NCBI GenBank assembly: GCA_900539145.1
Contig: UQAX01000008.1
Location: forward strand, 11,372-75,371
DNA from: an uncultured Blautia sp.
Lineage (GTDB): Bacteria; Bacillota; Clostridia; Lachnospirales; Lachnospiraceae
Length of the DNA stretch: 64,000 nt
Reading direction: 5' to 3'
Shown: in pieces, positions 50,709 through 61,681 of the stretch
Layout of the letters: each line of letters begins with the position of its first letter
How positions within the stretch are numbered: the first letter of the stretch is position 1
Made by a program: the position numbers and the translations under genes
Notes under the pieces: generated by a model
Databases searched by the model: none
Told to the model about the DNA's origin: nothing
Seen by the model: the letters and a program-made list of their open reading frames with translations, nothing else

Positions 50709-51221
50709 ATGGGAAAACAAATCAGAAAACAGAAGAAATCATCGATTATAGCAGGAGGTTTTTTCCGGTTTGCTCTTTATCTTTGTGTGATTGTGGGCGT
50801 TATTTATATAGGAAAATCAGCTTACGATTTTGGCTATGAAATTTTTAATCAGGAAGCGATGGACAACGAGGAAAACGGAAGAGATGTTACGGTTGTTATA
50901 AAAGAAGGGGACTCTGTATATCAGATTGGAAAAACCTTAAAGAAAAAGGGATTAATTGACGATGCAAAAATATTTGTGGCACAGGAGATGCTTTCTAGCT
51001 ATAAAGGAAAGCTGCAGCCGGGCACTTATATTTTAAGCACAAGCATGACGCCTGATGAAATGATGGAGATTTTGGCAAGAGAAAACACAGAAGGACAGCC
51101 GGACCAGACAAATACCGGAGGAAAAGCAAAAGAAGGAAGTTCTGAAATACAGGACGGTTCCAGTTCATCACCAAAAGAAACGGATGAGTCTTCTCAGGAT
51201 GAAGGAGGAGAACAATCGTGA
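50709..51221 (+). CDS. MltG-like (YrrL) protein lacking the catalytic domain
   Basis: 170 aa. A basic N-terminus and one transmembrane helix (about residues 19-40) are followed by the LysM-like domain of MltG (VTVVIKEGDSVYQIGKTLKKKGLIDDAKIFVAQEM, LQPGTYILSTSMTPDEMMEILA) at residues about 56-125. The rest is a low-complexity Ser/Glu/Gln/Asp tail. MltG proteins are usually 330-400 aa and have a YceG catalytic domain with an essential Glu, missing here. Position before trmR matches Bacillus yrrL. Possibly a regulatory or scaffold remnant. It overlaps trmR by 4 bases. Confidence 0.85.
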   Translation: MGKQIRKQKKSSIIAGGFFRFALYLCVIVGVIYIGKSAYDFGYEIFNQEAMDNEENGRDVTVVIKEGDSVYQIGKTLKKKGLIDDAKIFVAQEMLSSYKGKLQPGTYILSTSMTPDEMMEILARENTEGQPDQTNTGGKAKEGSSEIQDGSSSSPKETDESSQDEGGEQS

Positions 51222-51859
51222 TTGTAGATGAGAGAATGGTCACATATATAAATTCTTTGGATAAAGGGAATACGCCTTTCTTAAATGAGCTAGAAAAAGA
51301 GGCGTTGGCGAATTACGTTCCGATTATCCGAAGAGAAATGCAAAGTTTTTTAAAGGTGCTTTTACAAATAAAAGCACCTTTAAGGATTTTAGAGGTAGGA
51401 ACTGCAGTTGGTTTTTCTACTATTTTAATGAGCACATACGCACCAAAAGAATGTAAAATCGTAACAATCGAAAATTATGAAAAACGAATTCCCATTGCGA
51501 AAGAGAACTTCAAAAAAGCAGGAAAAGAAGAACAAATTCAGCTTTTAGAAGGAGATGCAAAAGAGGTTTTAAAGACACTTTCAGAGCCCTTTGATTTTAT
51601 TTTTATGGATGCTGCAAAAGGACAGTATATTAATTTTTTACCGGATGTTCTGCGGATTTTGAAAACAGGAGGCATTCTTCTGTCGGATAATGTTTTGCAG
51701 GATGGAGATATTATAGAGTCCCATTTTGCTGTGGAAAGACGAAATCGTACTATTTATAAAAGAATGCGTCAATATTTATATGTGCTGAAAAACCATGAGT
51801 TATTAGAAACATCCATTCTTCCGTTGGGAGATGGAGTGACACTTAGTATTAAGAAGTAA
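51218..51859 (+). CDS. trmR: tRNA 5-hydroxyuridine methyltransferase TrmR (YrrM)
   Basis: SAM-dependent O-methyltransferase, 213 aa, GTG start overlapping the previous gene. ILEVGTAVGFSTILM near residues 57-71, metal/SAM aspartates in EGDAKEV and FIFMDAAKGQY, and LLSDNVLQDG are family motifs. In Bacillus, TrmR methylates ho5U34 made by TrhP to mo5U34. The next gene here is the U32 protein (TrhP-like), so the pathway is encoded together. Confidence 0.88.
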   Translation: MIVDERMVTYINSLDKGNTPFLNELEKEALANYVPIIRREMQSFLKVLLQIKAPLRILEVGTAVGFSTILMSTYAPKECKIVTIENYEKRIPIAKENFKKAGKEEQIQLLEGDAKEVLKTLSEPFDFIFMDAAKGQYINFLPDVLRILKTGGILLSDNVLQDGDIIESHFAVERRNRTIYKRMRQYLYVLKNHELLETSILPLGDGVTLSIKK

Positions 51860-51866
51860 TAGGAGG

Positions 51867-53108
51867 ATGAAAATGCTTCGGAAACCAGAATTATTAATTC
51901 CGGCAAGCAGTCTGGAGGTATTAAAGATTGCTGTTATGTTTGGAGCAGATGCTGTTTATATTGGAGGAGAAGCCTTTGGCTTGAGAGCAAAGGCAAAAAA
52001 CTTTTCCATGGAAGACATGAAAGCAGGAATTGCCTTTGCACATGAGCATGGGGTAAAGGTGTATGTAACAGCCAATATTCTGGCACATAATGAGGATTTG
52101 GAAGGTGTCAGAGAATATTTTAAAGAATTAAAGGAAATCAAACCGGATGCACTGATTATTTCAGACCCCGGTGTCTTTATGATTGCCAAGGAAATATGTC
52201 CGGAGATAGAAAGACATATCAGTACACAGGCAAATAATACAAATTACGGAACTTATGATTTCTGGTGGAAGCTGGGAGCAAAAAGGGTAGTAAGCGCCAG
52301 AGAGCTGTCTTTGGAGGAAATTAAAGAAATCAGACAGAGAATTCCACAGGAAATGGAAATTGAAAGCTTTATCCACGGAGCTATGTGTATTTCTTATTCA
52401 GGCCGCTGTCTGTTATCGAATTATTTTACTGGCAGAGACGCAAACAGAGGAGCTTGCACACACCCTTGCCGTTGGAAATATTCTATTGTAGAAGAAACCA
52501 GACCGGGAGAGGTTATGCCGGTTTATGAAAATGAAAGAGGCACTTATATTTTTAATTCCAAAGATTTGTGTATGATAGAGCACATCGATGATATTATTGA
52601 TGCGGGAATTGACAGTCTGAAAATCGAAGGAAGAATGAAGACAGCTCTGTATGTGGCAACTGTTGCAAGAACTTATCGAAAAGCCATTGATGATTATCTG
52701 AAAGACCCTGAAATATATAAGGAAAACATGGCATGGTATCAGGAGCAGATTAAGAGCTGTACTTACAGACAGTTTACCACCGGATTTTTCTATGGAAAGC
52801 CGGATGAGACAACACAGATTTACGATAACAATACCTACGAAAAGGGCTATACTTATCTGGGGTATGCAGAAGAAAAGAGAGAAGATGGGCTCTATCGCAT
52901 CACCCAGAGGAATAAGTTCTTGCTGGGTGAAACGATTGAGGTTATGAAACCGGACGGAAGAAATCTGAAGGTTTCGGTAAAGGGTATTTTCGATGAAGAA
53001 GGACAGGCTATGGAAAGCGCTCCACACCCACAACAGACCTTATATGTGGATTTGGGAACAGAAGTAGAGGTATATGATATTTTAAGAAGAAGGGAAGAAG
53101 CTTCTTAA
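51867..53108 (+). CDS. U32-family protein, tRNA ho5U34 synthase TrhP-like
   Basis: 413 aa. U32 signature GRCLLSNYFTGRDANRGACTHPCRW contains the conserved cysteines for an iron-sulfur cluster. N-terminal KPELLIPASSLEVLKIAVMFGADAVYIGGE is typical. These proteins, once called collagenases, hydroxylate tRNA U34 from prephenate (TrhP) or 23S rRNA (RlhA). Adjacency to trmR favours TrhP. SD aggagg. Its 3' end overlaps the convergent sigK by 27 bases. Confidence 0.88.
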   Translation: MKMLRKPELLIPASSLEVLKIAVMFGADAVYIGGEAFGLRAKAKNFSMEDMKAGIAFAHEHGVKVYVTANILAHNEDLEGVREYFKELKEIKPDALIISDPGVFMIAKEICPEIERHISTQANNTNYGTYDFWWKLGAKRVVSARELSLEEIKEIRQRIPQEMEIESFIHGAMCISYSGRCLLSNYFTGRDANRGACTHPCRWKYSIVEETRPGEVMPVYENERGTYIFNSKDLCMIEHIDDIIDAGIDSLKIEGRMKTALYVATVARTYRKAIDDYLKDPEIYKENMAWYQEQIKSCTYRQFTTGFFYGKPDETTQIYDNNTYEKGYTYLGYAEEKREDGLYRITQRNKFLLGETIEVMKPDGRNLKVSVKGIFDEEGQAMESAPHPQQTLYVDLGTEVEVYDILRRREEAS

Positions 53109-53708
53109 TTTTAAAATAGCATTTTTTTCAATACGGGATACATAAGAGCGGCTGATATTCAGCCGCTTTGCTATTTCTCTCTGCGTCAGCTCCTGTTCGC
53201 CGTAAAGGCCATAGCGCAGCTTAATAATTTCACGTTCCCGTGTAGTAAGAACTTTTGGGAGCAGCTGGTATAGGTGGGCAATATCCTGCTTTAGAGAATA
53301 ATTTTTTACCACATCCACAGGCTCTGTTTCTATAATGTCAAGGAGACTGATTTCATTTCCTTCTTTATCTGTACCAATAGGGTCATAGAGAGAGACCTCC
53401 CTGTTGGTCTTTTTTTTGGAGCGAAGAAGCATGAGAAGCTCATTGTCAATACAGCGGGCGGCATAGGTGGAAAGCCTGCTTGCTTTTTGGGCATCAAAGG
53501 TATGGATGGCTTTGATAAGCCCAATGGTGCCAATGGATATTAAGTCGTCCATTTCCTCCGGAGCACCCTGATATTTTTTTACAATATGTGCAACCAGACG
53601 TAGATTTCGTTCGATTAAAATATTTTTGGCTTCCAGATTGCCTTGCTTGTATTCCTGAAGATAATAGCTTTCTTCTTCCGAAGTCAGGGGCTTAAGAAAT
53701 GTTTTCAC
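53082..53708 (-). CDS. sigK: Sporulation sigma factor SigK, without pro-sequence
   Basis: Late mother-cell sigma factor. 208 aa. Region 2 (NILIERNLRLVAHIVKKYQG, DLISIGTIGLIKAI, LSTYAARCIDNELLM), the SigK-like SLYDPIGTDKEGNEISLLDII, and region 4 HTH (TQREIAKRLNISRSYVSRIEK). Bacillus pro-sigma-K has about 20 extra N-terminal residues that are cleaved; this protein starts at the equivalent of the mature form. The gene is uninterrupted, with no skin-type element. Confidence 0.92.
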   Translation of the reverse strand: MKTFLKPLTSEEESYYLQEYKQGNLEAKNILIERNLRLVAHIVKKYQGAPEEMDDLISIGTIGLIKAIHTFDAQKASRLSTYAARCIDNELLMLLRSKKKTNREVSLYDPIGTDKEGNEISLLDIIETEPVDVVKNYSLKQDIAHLYQLLPKVLTTREREIIKLRYGLYGEQELTQREIAKRLNISRSYVSRIEKNAILKLRSFFPSS

Positions 53709-53773
53709 ACAAGCTTACCTCATAGTAATTTAATTATAGTTTATGTGAAAGAAAGAGATTTAGTGCTTTTCCA

Positions 53774-53802
53774 TTGTAAAATACCGGAAAATATGGTAAA
53801 GT
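53774..53802 (+). promoter_or_regulatory. Promoter of yifB-dprA-topA
   Basis: -35 TTGTAA (53774-53779), 17-base spacer, -10 TAAAGT (53797-53802). The roughly 75-base leader contains GGCG-TTTC-CGCC. Confidence 0.55.
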
Positions 53803-53879
53803 AAATACATCAAAATTCTAAAATTCTGGCGTTTCCGCCAACAAATTCCAAATAAAACAAAAATAACATAGGAGGTATT

Positions 53880-55403
53880 ATGTTTCGAAAAGTAATGTCA
53901 GCAGCTATTATAGGGGTGAATTGTATTCCTATACAAGTAGAAGCAGATGTGAGGAATGGGCTTCCCGGATTTTCTATGGTAGGATATTTATCCTCCAGAG
54001 TGAGGGAAGCACAGGAGAGAGTCTGTACAGCTCTTAGAAATTCAGGTTTTTCTTTTCCTGCAAAACACATCACCGTTAATCTGTCGCCGGCAGATGTAAA
54101 AAAGGACGGAACAGGGTTTGATTTACCTATTGCAGCGGCGCTTTTGTCTGCGTTTGGGTATCTGGATTTTGCCTGCTTAGAAAATGTATGTATGGCAGGA
54201 GAATTAAGCCTCAGTGGAGAAATCAAAGGAATAAAGGGAATTTTACCTATTGTAGACAGGGCTGTAAAAGAAAAGTGCCGTTTGTGTATTATTCCAAAAG
54301 AAAATGCAAAGGAGGTTGAGATGATAGATGAGATACCGATTTTGGCTGTGGAAAACATGAGAGAGCTTGCGGACTGTGCAGATCTTAAAAATTGGGGAGC
54401 AGTGAGAAATCCCACAAAGAAGTGGGAGGATGCCGTTTATGAAGGGGAATGGGATTTTTGTGAAATTGCAGGTCAGGAAGCAGCAAAAGAAGCGGCGGTA
54501 ATTGCGGCGGCAGGTTTTCACAATCTTTTGATGATAGGTACAAAAGGCTCAGGAAAGACCATGATAGCAAAAAGTATTCCGAGCATTTTTCCGGCTTTAT
54601 CAAAAGAGGAGGCAATGGAAATTTCAGGGATTTACAGTGCGGCAGGGCTTTTGTCACAGGAAAACCCCATTATGAAAACACGTCCCTTTCGGACGCCTCA
54701 TCATACTGCATCACCAAAAGCATTAGCAGGAGGCGGACAGATACCAAGACCGGGAGAAATTACTCTTGCTCATAAAGGGATTTTATTCTTAGATGAGCTT
54801 CCGGAGTTTTCCAGAAGTACGTTAGAAATTTTAAGACAGCCTTTGGAAGAACATAAAATCTGTATTTCCAGAGTTAGCGGAAATTTTCAATTTCCGGCAG
54901 ATTTTCTTTTTGTTGGGGCAATGAATGCCTGTCCCTGCGGTTATTATCCGGATAGAAATAAATGCTCCTGCTCTGATACAGAAGTGGCAAAATATATGGG
55001 GAAAATCAGCGGACCGATTTTTGACCGCTTTGATTTGTGCACAGAGATGAAACAAGTTCCAAAAGAACAGCTCTGGAAGAAGAAAAAAGGAAAAACAAGC
55101 AGGGAGCTGAGGGAAATCATAAAAGAAGTCCATGACATTCAGAAGGAACGTTATCAAGGAAAAGAAAATTCTTTTAATGGACGTCTGAAAGGGCAGGAAA
55201 TTGAGAAATACTGCGAAACCAGTCTTGAAGGAGAAAAACTTTTAAAAAGAGCTTATGAAAAAATGAATTTAAGTGTTCGAGTCTATCATAAAATTTTAAA
55301 GACAGCAAGAACTATTGCAGATTTGGAAAAATCGGAAAAGATTGAAGTATCGCATATCAGTAAAGCAGTATCGTATCGGGTGTTGGAGAAGAAGGACTGG
55401 TGA
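53880..55403 (+). CDS. YifB/ComM-family Mg-chelatase-like AAA+ ATPase
   Basis: 507 aa. N-terminal ChlI-like Lon-type domain (residues about 20-150; LSPADVKKDGTGFDLPIAAALL), Walker A GTKGSGKT at 220-227, Walker B FLDELPEF, and a C-terminal Mg-chelatase helical domain. ComM homologues are hexameric branch-migration helicases in natural transformation. It is directly upstream of dprA (12 bases), supporting a recombination role. SD aggagg. Confidence 0.93.
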   Translation: MFRKVMSAAIIGVNCIPIQVEADVRNGLPGFSMVGYLSSRVREAQERVCTALRNSGFSFPAKHITVNLSPADVKKDGTGFDLPIAAALLSAFGYLDFACLENVCMAGELSLSGEIKGIKGILPIVDRAVKEKCRLCIIPKENAKEVEMIDEIPILAVENMRELADCADLKNWGAVRNPTKKWEDAVYEGEWDFCEIAGQEAAKEAAVIAAAGFHNLLMIGTKGSGKTMIAKSIPSIFPALSKEEAMEISGIYSAAGLLSQENPIMKTRPFRTPHHTASPKALAGGGQIPRPGEITLAHKGILFLDELPEFSRSTLEILRQPLEEHKICISRVSGNFQFPADFLFVGAMNACPCGYYPDRNKCSCSDTEVAKYMGKISGPIFDRFDLCTEMKQVPKEQLWKKKKGKTSRELREIIKEVHDIQKERYQGKENSFNGRLKGQEIEKYCETSLEGEKLLKRAYEKMNLSVRVYHKILKTARTIADLEKSEKIEVSHISKAVSYRVLEKKDW

Positions 55404-55415
55404 TGGAGGAGAGAA

Positions 55416-56291
55416 ATGACAGAAAAAATTTGGCAATGCAGCAGATTTGAGGAGAAATATCCCAAACGGCTGTTAGTCTATGAAAATATGCCCCAAACAA
55501 TCTATGTAAAAGGCAAACTTCCACTGGAAACCGGAAAAACGGTTGCTATTGTAGGTGCACGTGTGTGTAGTCATTACGGGGCTTATCAGGCATATCGCTT
55601 TGCAAAAGAGCTGGCACAGCAGGGCGTGCAGATTATCAGCGGACTGGCAAAGGGGATTGATGCAAATGCGCACAAAGGGGCTTTGGATGCAGGTGGAAAT
55701 ACTTATGCAGTGTTGGGATGCGGTGTGGATATTTGTTATCCAAAGCAAAATCAGAGACTTTACGAGGAAATTATAAAAAAAGGAGGAGTGTTGTCAGAGT
55801 TTGAAAATCAGACGCTGCCTTTTGCCGGCAACTTTCCAAGACGAAACAGGATTATCAGCGGATTGGCTGATTTAGTTCTTGTAGTGGAAGCTAAGAAAAA
55901 AAGCGGTTCTTTAATTACGGCAAACTATGCTTTGGAGCAGGGAAAGACAGTTTTTGCCGTTCCGGGTAGAGTAGATGATGCTTTAAGTGAAGGGTGTAAT
56001 CTGCTGATTGCCGACGGAGCGGGAATTGCGAATTCGGTAGAAAGTATTTTGTCTGAACTTCAGATTTTACCGGAAAAGAAGGGGGATTTCCTCCATAAAT
56101 CAAAGATATGGCTTGCAAGCCATGAAGAAATGGTGTATAGTTGTCTGGATTTACAGCCTAAAAATATAGAAGAAATCTTTCAGGAAGTTCCTTTAAAATC
56201 AGGAGAAATTATGGAGATTTTATTGAAGCTGGAGCTGGAAGGTCTTATTATAGAGCCTGTAAAAAATTATTATACCAGAACAGGAGGTTGA
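55416..56291 (+). CDS. dprA: DNA processing protein DprA
   Basis: Loads RecA on incoming single-stranded DNA. 291 aa. Rossmann-like core with VGARVCSHYG, SGLAKGIDANAHKGAL near residue 79, GCGVDICYPKQN, and a C-terminal winged helix (residues about 225-290). Complete competence cannot be inferred from this alone. One base separates it from topA. Confidence 0.95.
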   Translation: MTEKIWQCSRFEEKYPKRLLVYENMPQTIYVKGKLPLETGKTVAIVGARVCSHYGAYQAYRFAKELAQQGVQIISGLAKGIDANAHKGALDAGGNTYAVLGCGVDICYPKQNQRLYEEIIKKGGVLSEFENQTLPFAGNFPRRNRIISGLADLVLVVEAKKKSGSLITANYALEQGKTVFAVPGRVDDALSEGCNLLIADGAGIANSVESILSELQILPEKKGDFLHKSKIWLASHEEMVYSCLDLQPKNIEEIFQEVPLKSGEIMEILLKLELEGLIIEPVKNYYTRTGG

Positions 56292-56292
56292 C

Positions 56293-58380
56293 ATGGCGAA
56301 ATATCTAGTGATTGTGGAGTCACCGGCAAAAGTGAAAACAATTAAAAAATTTCTCGGCTCAAATTATGAAGTAATGGCATCCAATGGACATGTGAGAGAT
56401 TTGCCAAAAAGTCAGCTTGGAATTGATGTAGACAATGACTTCGAACCTAAATATATAACTATTCGAGGAAAGGGGGATATACTGGCAGCTCTTCGAAAAG
56501 CTGCGAAAAAAGCAGATAAAGTGTATCTGGCAACTGACCCCGACCGTGAAGGAGAGGCAATTTCATGGCATCTTTCAAATGCATTAAAGCTTGATGAAAA
56601 GAAGATGCGCCGTATTACCTTTAACGAAATTACAAAAACAGCAGTAAAAGCTTCTATTAAAGAGGCAAGAGATATTAACATGGATTTAGTAGATGCACAG
56701 CAGACACGGCGTATTTTAGACCGTATGGTAGGCTATAAAATCAGTCCGGTGCTGTGGGCAAAAGTAAAAAGAGGTTTAAGTGCAGGGCGTGTACAGTCTG
56801 TGGCACTTAGAATTATTGGGGACAGAGAAGACGAAATCAATAATTTCATACCGGAAGAATACTGGACCTTAGATGCTGAGTTTTCCGTAGAGGGAGAAAA
56901 GAAACCTATAATAGCTAAATTTTACGGAAATAAAAATAAAAAAATCAATATTCATTCCAAAGAAGAAATGGATAAGATTTTAAGCGAATTAAAAGATGCA
57001 GAATATCGTATTGCAGAAGTAAAAAAAGGAGAGCGCAGCAAAAAAGCTCCTCTGCCCTTTACAACCAGTACCCTTCAACAGGAAGCATCTAAGGTACTCA
57101 ATTTTTCCACACAAAAAACAATGCGTCTGGCGCAGCAGTTATATGAAGGCGTAGATGTAAAAGGAAGCGGAACGATTGGTATTATCACTTACCTGCGTAC
57201 AGATTCCACACGTATTTCAGAAGAAGCGGATTATGCAGCAAGAACCTACATTGCATCAGAATTCGGAGAGGAATATCTGGCAACAGCAGAGAAAAAGGAT
57301 GACAGCAAAAAGAAAATTCAGGATGCTCACGAGGCAATCCGTCCCACAGATATCAGCCGTACACCCTTATCCTTAAAGGAGTCTCTTTCCCGAGACCAGT
57401 ATCGTTTATATCAGCTGATATGGAAACGTTTTGCAGCAAGCAGAATGCAGCAGGCAAAATATGAAACAATTTCTGTAAAAATTCAGGGCGGAGAATATTA
57501 TTTTACTGTGTCAGCGTCTAAACTGAAATTTGACGGTTTCATGGCTGTGTATACACAGGAAGATGATGCAAAATCAGAAAATCAGTTTTTAATGAAAAGT
57601 CTGGATGAAAATACTAAGCTTGCGTTTAACAGCTTTCAGGAGCAGCAGCACTTTACACAGCCTCCGGCACATTATACAGAGGCGGCTCTTGTAAAAGCAT
57701 TGGAAGAAAAAGGAATTGGAAGACCAAGTACCTATGCGCCTACCATTACTACGATTATTGCCAGAAGATATGTGGCAAAGGAAAACAAAAATTTGTATAT
57801 GACAGAGCTTGGCGAAGTGGTAAATAATATTATGAAGGAAGCATTTCCAAGTATTGTAGACGTGAACTTTACGGCAACGATGGAAGAGCTTTTGGATTAT
57901 GTGGGTGAAGGAAAGGTGCAGTGGAAAACGGTCATTCGAAACTTTTATCCTGATTTAGATGAAGCGGTAAAGACAGCGGAAAAAGAATTGGAACAGGTTA
58001 AAATCGAAGATGAGGTAACCGATGTAATCTGCGAGCAGTGCGGAAGAAATATGGTAATTAAGTATGGACCTCATGGGAAATTTCTTGCCTGTCCCGGTTT
58101 TCCGGAATGTAAAAATACAAAACCATATCTGGAAAAAATCGGAGTGCCTTGCCCTGTGTGCGGAAAAGACATTGTAGTAAAAAGAAGCAAAAAGGGACGT
58201 TTGTACTATGGGTGCGAAAATAATCCGGAATGTGAATTTATGTCATGGCAGCGTCCTTCAAAGGAAAAATGTCCTTCCTGTGGCGGCTATATGTTAGAAA
58301 AAGGCAATAAATTGGTATGTGCAGATGAACATTGTGGATATGTTATGGCAAAGCCAAAGGAAAATGACGATAATCAGTAA
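56293..58380 (+). CDS. topA: DNA topoisomerase I
   Basis: Type IA topoisomerase relaxing negative supercoils. 695 aa. TOPRIM domain (LVIVESPAKVKTI; acidic DPDREGEAI), active-site tyrosine Y300 in IITYLRTDSTR, KALEEKGIGRPSTY, and a C-terminal region with three four-Cys zinc ribbons (CEQCGRN, CPVCGKD, CPSCGGY). Order yifB/dprA/topA/codY is the conserved Firmicutes arrangement. Confidence 0.97.
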   Translation: MAKYLVIVESPAKVKTIKKFLGSNYEVMASNGHVRDLPKSQLGIDVDNDFEPKYITIRGKGDILAALRKAAKKADKVYLATDPDREGEAISWHLSNALKLDEKKMRRITFNEITKTAVKASIKEARDINMDLVDAQQTRRILDRMVGYKISPVLWAKVKRGLSAGRVQSVALRIIGDREDEINNFIPEEYWTLDAEFSVEGEKKPIIAKFYGNKNKKINIHSKEEMDKILSELKDAEYRIAEVKKGERSKKAPLPFTTSTLQQEASKVLNFSTQKTMRLAQQLYEGVDVKGSGTIGIITYLRTDSTRISEEADYAARTYIASEFGEEYLATAEKKDDSKKKIQDAHEAIRPTDISRTPLSLKESLSRDQYRLYQLIWKRFAASRMQQAKYETISVKIQGGEYYFTVSASKLKFDGFMAVYTQEDDAKSENQFLMKSLDENTKLAFNSFQEQQHFTQPPAHYTEAALVKALEEKGIGRPSTYAPTITTIIARRYVAKENKNLYMTELGEVVNNIMKEAFPSIVDVNFTATMEELLDYVGEGKVQWKTVIRNFYPDLDEAVKTAEKELEQVKIEDEVTDVICEQCGRNMVIKYGPHGKFLACPGFPECKNTKPYLEKIGVPCPVCGKDIVVKRSKKGRLYYGCENNPECEFMSWQRPSKEKCPSCGGYMLEKGNKLVCADEHCGYVMAKPKENDDNQ

Positions 58381-58452
58381 ATAATTTGGATGTTTAGATT
58401 GTATAAATTATTAGAAAACTACTAAAAAGACTGAAAATAGTAAAACTACACA

Positions 58453-58481
58453 TTGATTTCAGAAATATTGTGTGATAGAAT
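58453..58481 (+). promoter_or_regulatory. Promoter of codY
   Basis: -35 TTGATT (58453-58458), 17-base spacer, -10 TAGAAT (58476-58481). Confidence 0.65.
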
Positions 58482-58574
58482 AAAAAAGACAGAAGAAGTA
58501 ATCTTGTTTTGCTGATTTCCGTAAGAAATGAAGAATTTAAGCGAAAACAGGGAAAGAGGAGAAAGGAGGTCGCC

Positions 58575-59363
58575 ATGAGCGTACAATTATTAGATAAGAC
58601 CAGAAAGATAAATAAGCTTCTTCACAATAATCATGCTTCAAAAGTTCTATTCAATGATATATGTGAAGTCATGGTAGAAACACTGGATTCAAACATTTTA
58701 GTAATGAGTAAAAAAGGAAAAGTATTAGGTGTAGGAAATTGTCCCGGGGTAGATAGAATTACTGAATTGATTGACAGTGAAGTGGGCGGCTATATAGACA
58801 ATCTTTTAAATGAAAGACTGCTGGGTGTGCTGTCTACAAAAGAAAATGTAAATTTACAGACTCTTGGATTTGAGGATGAGCAGATTAGCCGATATATGGC
58901 AATTATAAGTCCCATTGATATTGCAGGAGAAAGACTGGGCACTTTATTCATGTATCGCAGTGCGAAGCCTTATGACATTGAGGATATTATTGTCAGTGAA
59001 TATGGTACAACCGTAGTCGGATTGGAAATGATGCGGTCCGTACATGAGGAAAATGCAGAAGAAAACAGAAAAATTCAAGTAGTTAAATCTGCATTCAGTA
59101 CATTATCTTTTTCTGAATTAGAGGCAATTATTCATATTTTTGATGAACTTAACGGTGAAGAGGGAATTCTGGTAGCAAGTAAAATTGCTGACCGAGTAGG
59201 TATTACAAGATCCGTGATAGTCAATGCCCTTAGAAAATTCGAGAGTGCAGGCGTAATAGAGTCCCGTTCCTCAGGAATGAAAGGAACCTACATTAAGGTA
59301 TTAAATGAAGTTATTTTTGATGAACTGGAAGAAATTAAGAAAAGAAAATTAGTGAAGAAATAA
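58575..59363 (+). CDS. codY: GTP-sensing transcriptional pleiotropic repressor CodY
   Basis: Global regulator responding to GTP and branched-chain amino acids. 262 aa from ATG 58575 with SD aaaggaggt; an in-frame start 22 codons earlier lacks one. N-terminal GAF domain (residues about 1-155; SVQLLDKTRKINKLLHN) and C-terminal winged helix (ASKIADRVGITRSVIVNALRKFESAGVIESRS). The upstream Bacillus neighbours codW-clpQ-clpY are absent; topA lies directly upstream. Confidence 0.96.
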   Translation: MSVQLLDKTRKINKLLHNNHASKVLFNDICEVMVETLDSNILVMSKKGKVLGVGNCPGVDRITELIDSEVGGYIDNLLNERLLGVLSTKENVNLQTLGFEDEQISRYMAIISPIDIAGERLGTLFMYRSAKPYDIEDIIVSEYGTTVVGLEMMRSVHEENAEENRKIQVVKSAFSTLSFSELEAIIHIFDELNGEEGILVASKIADRVGITRSVIVNALRKFESAGVIESRSSGMKGTYIKVLNEVIFDELEEIKKRKLVKK

Positions 59364-59370
59364 TGAAAGA

Positions 59371-59400
59371 GGCTGTTTGCTTGATGCGACAGCCCCTTTT
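59371..59400 (+). terminator. Terminator of codY
   Basis: GGCTGT-N12-ACAGCC (59371-59394) followed by CCTTTTC, in the same GGCTGT/ACAGCC sequence family as other hairpins here. Confidence 0.8.
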
Positions 59401-59512
59401 CTAAAATATCTATAAAATCCGCACAAAAACAAAAAGCTGAAAAAACAAGAGAAAAAATTAGAAAATGAGAGAAAATAGAAGATAAATACGGGAAAAGAGT
59501 TGCTATATACAG

Positions 59513-59541
59513 TTGCGAAATTGGATGAAATTAACTAATAT
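59513..59541 (+). promoter_or_regulatory. Promoter of groES-groEL
   Basis: -35 TTGCGA (59513-59518), 17-base spacer, -10 TAATAT (59536-59541), with CIRCE 11 bases downstream. Confidence 0.75.
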
Positions 59542-59552
59542 ATGACTATCGG

Positions 59553-61563
<2,011 letters not shown>

Positions 61564-61577
61564 GAAAATAGGTTTTT

Positions 61578-61612
61578 AGCCGGTGTTCAAAGCGGGAACA
61601 CCGGCTTTTCCT
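61578..61612 (+). terminator. Strong terminator after groEL
   Basis: AGCCGGTGTTC (61578-61588) pairs perfectly with GAACACCGGCT (61596-61606), then TTTCCTTT. Confidence 0.93.
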
Positions 61613-61615
61613 TTC

Positions 61616-61644
61616 TTGCAACAAAGGGGCATTTGTGATACACT
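61616..61644 (+). promoter_or_regulatory. Promoter of the DUF6106-like gene
   Basis: -35 TTGCAA (61616-61621), 17-base spacer, -10 TACACT (61639-61644). Confidence 0.7.
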
Positions 61645-61681
61645 GTTTGTTAGAAAACAGAAGACATAGGAGGAAGAAAGA

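Noticed and set aside
52413..53033. A 206-codon minus-strand open frame inside the U32 gene
   Set aside because: Shadow frame of a conserved gene; no SD and no recognisable domain.
53082..53108. Frameshift or misassembly suggested by the U32/sigK overlap
   Set aside because: Both proteins have complete family-typical C-termini; a short convergent overlap is ordinary.
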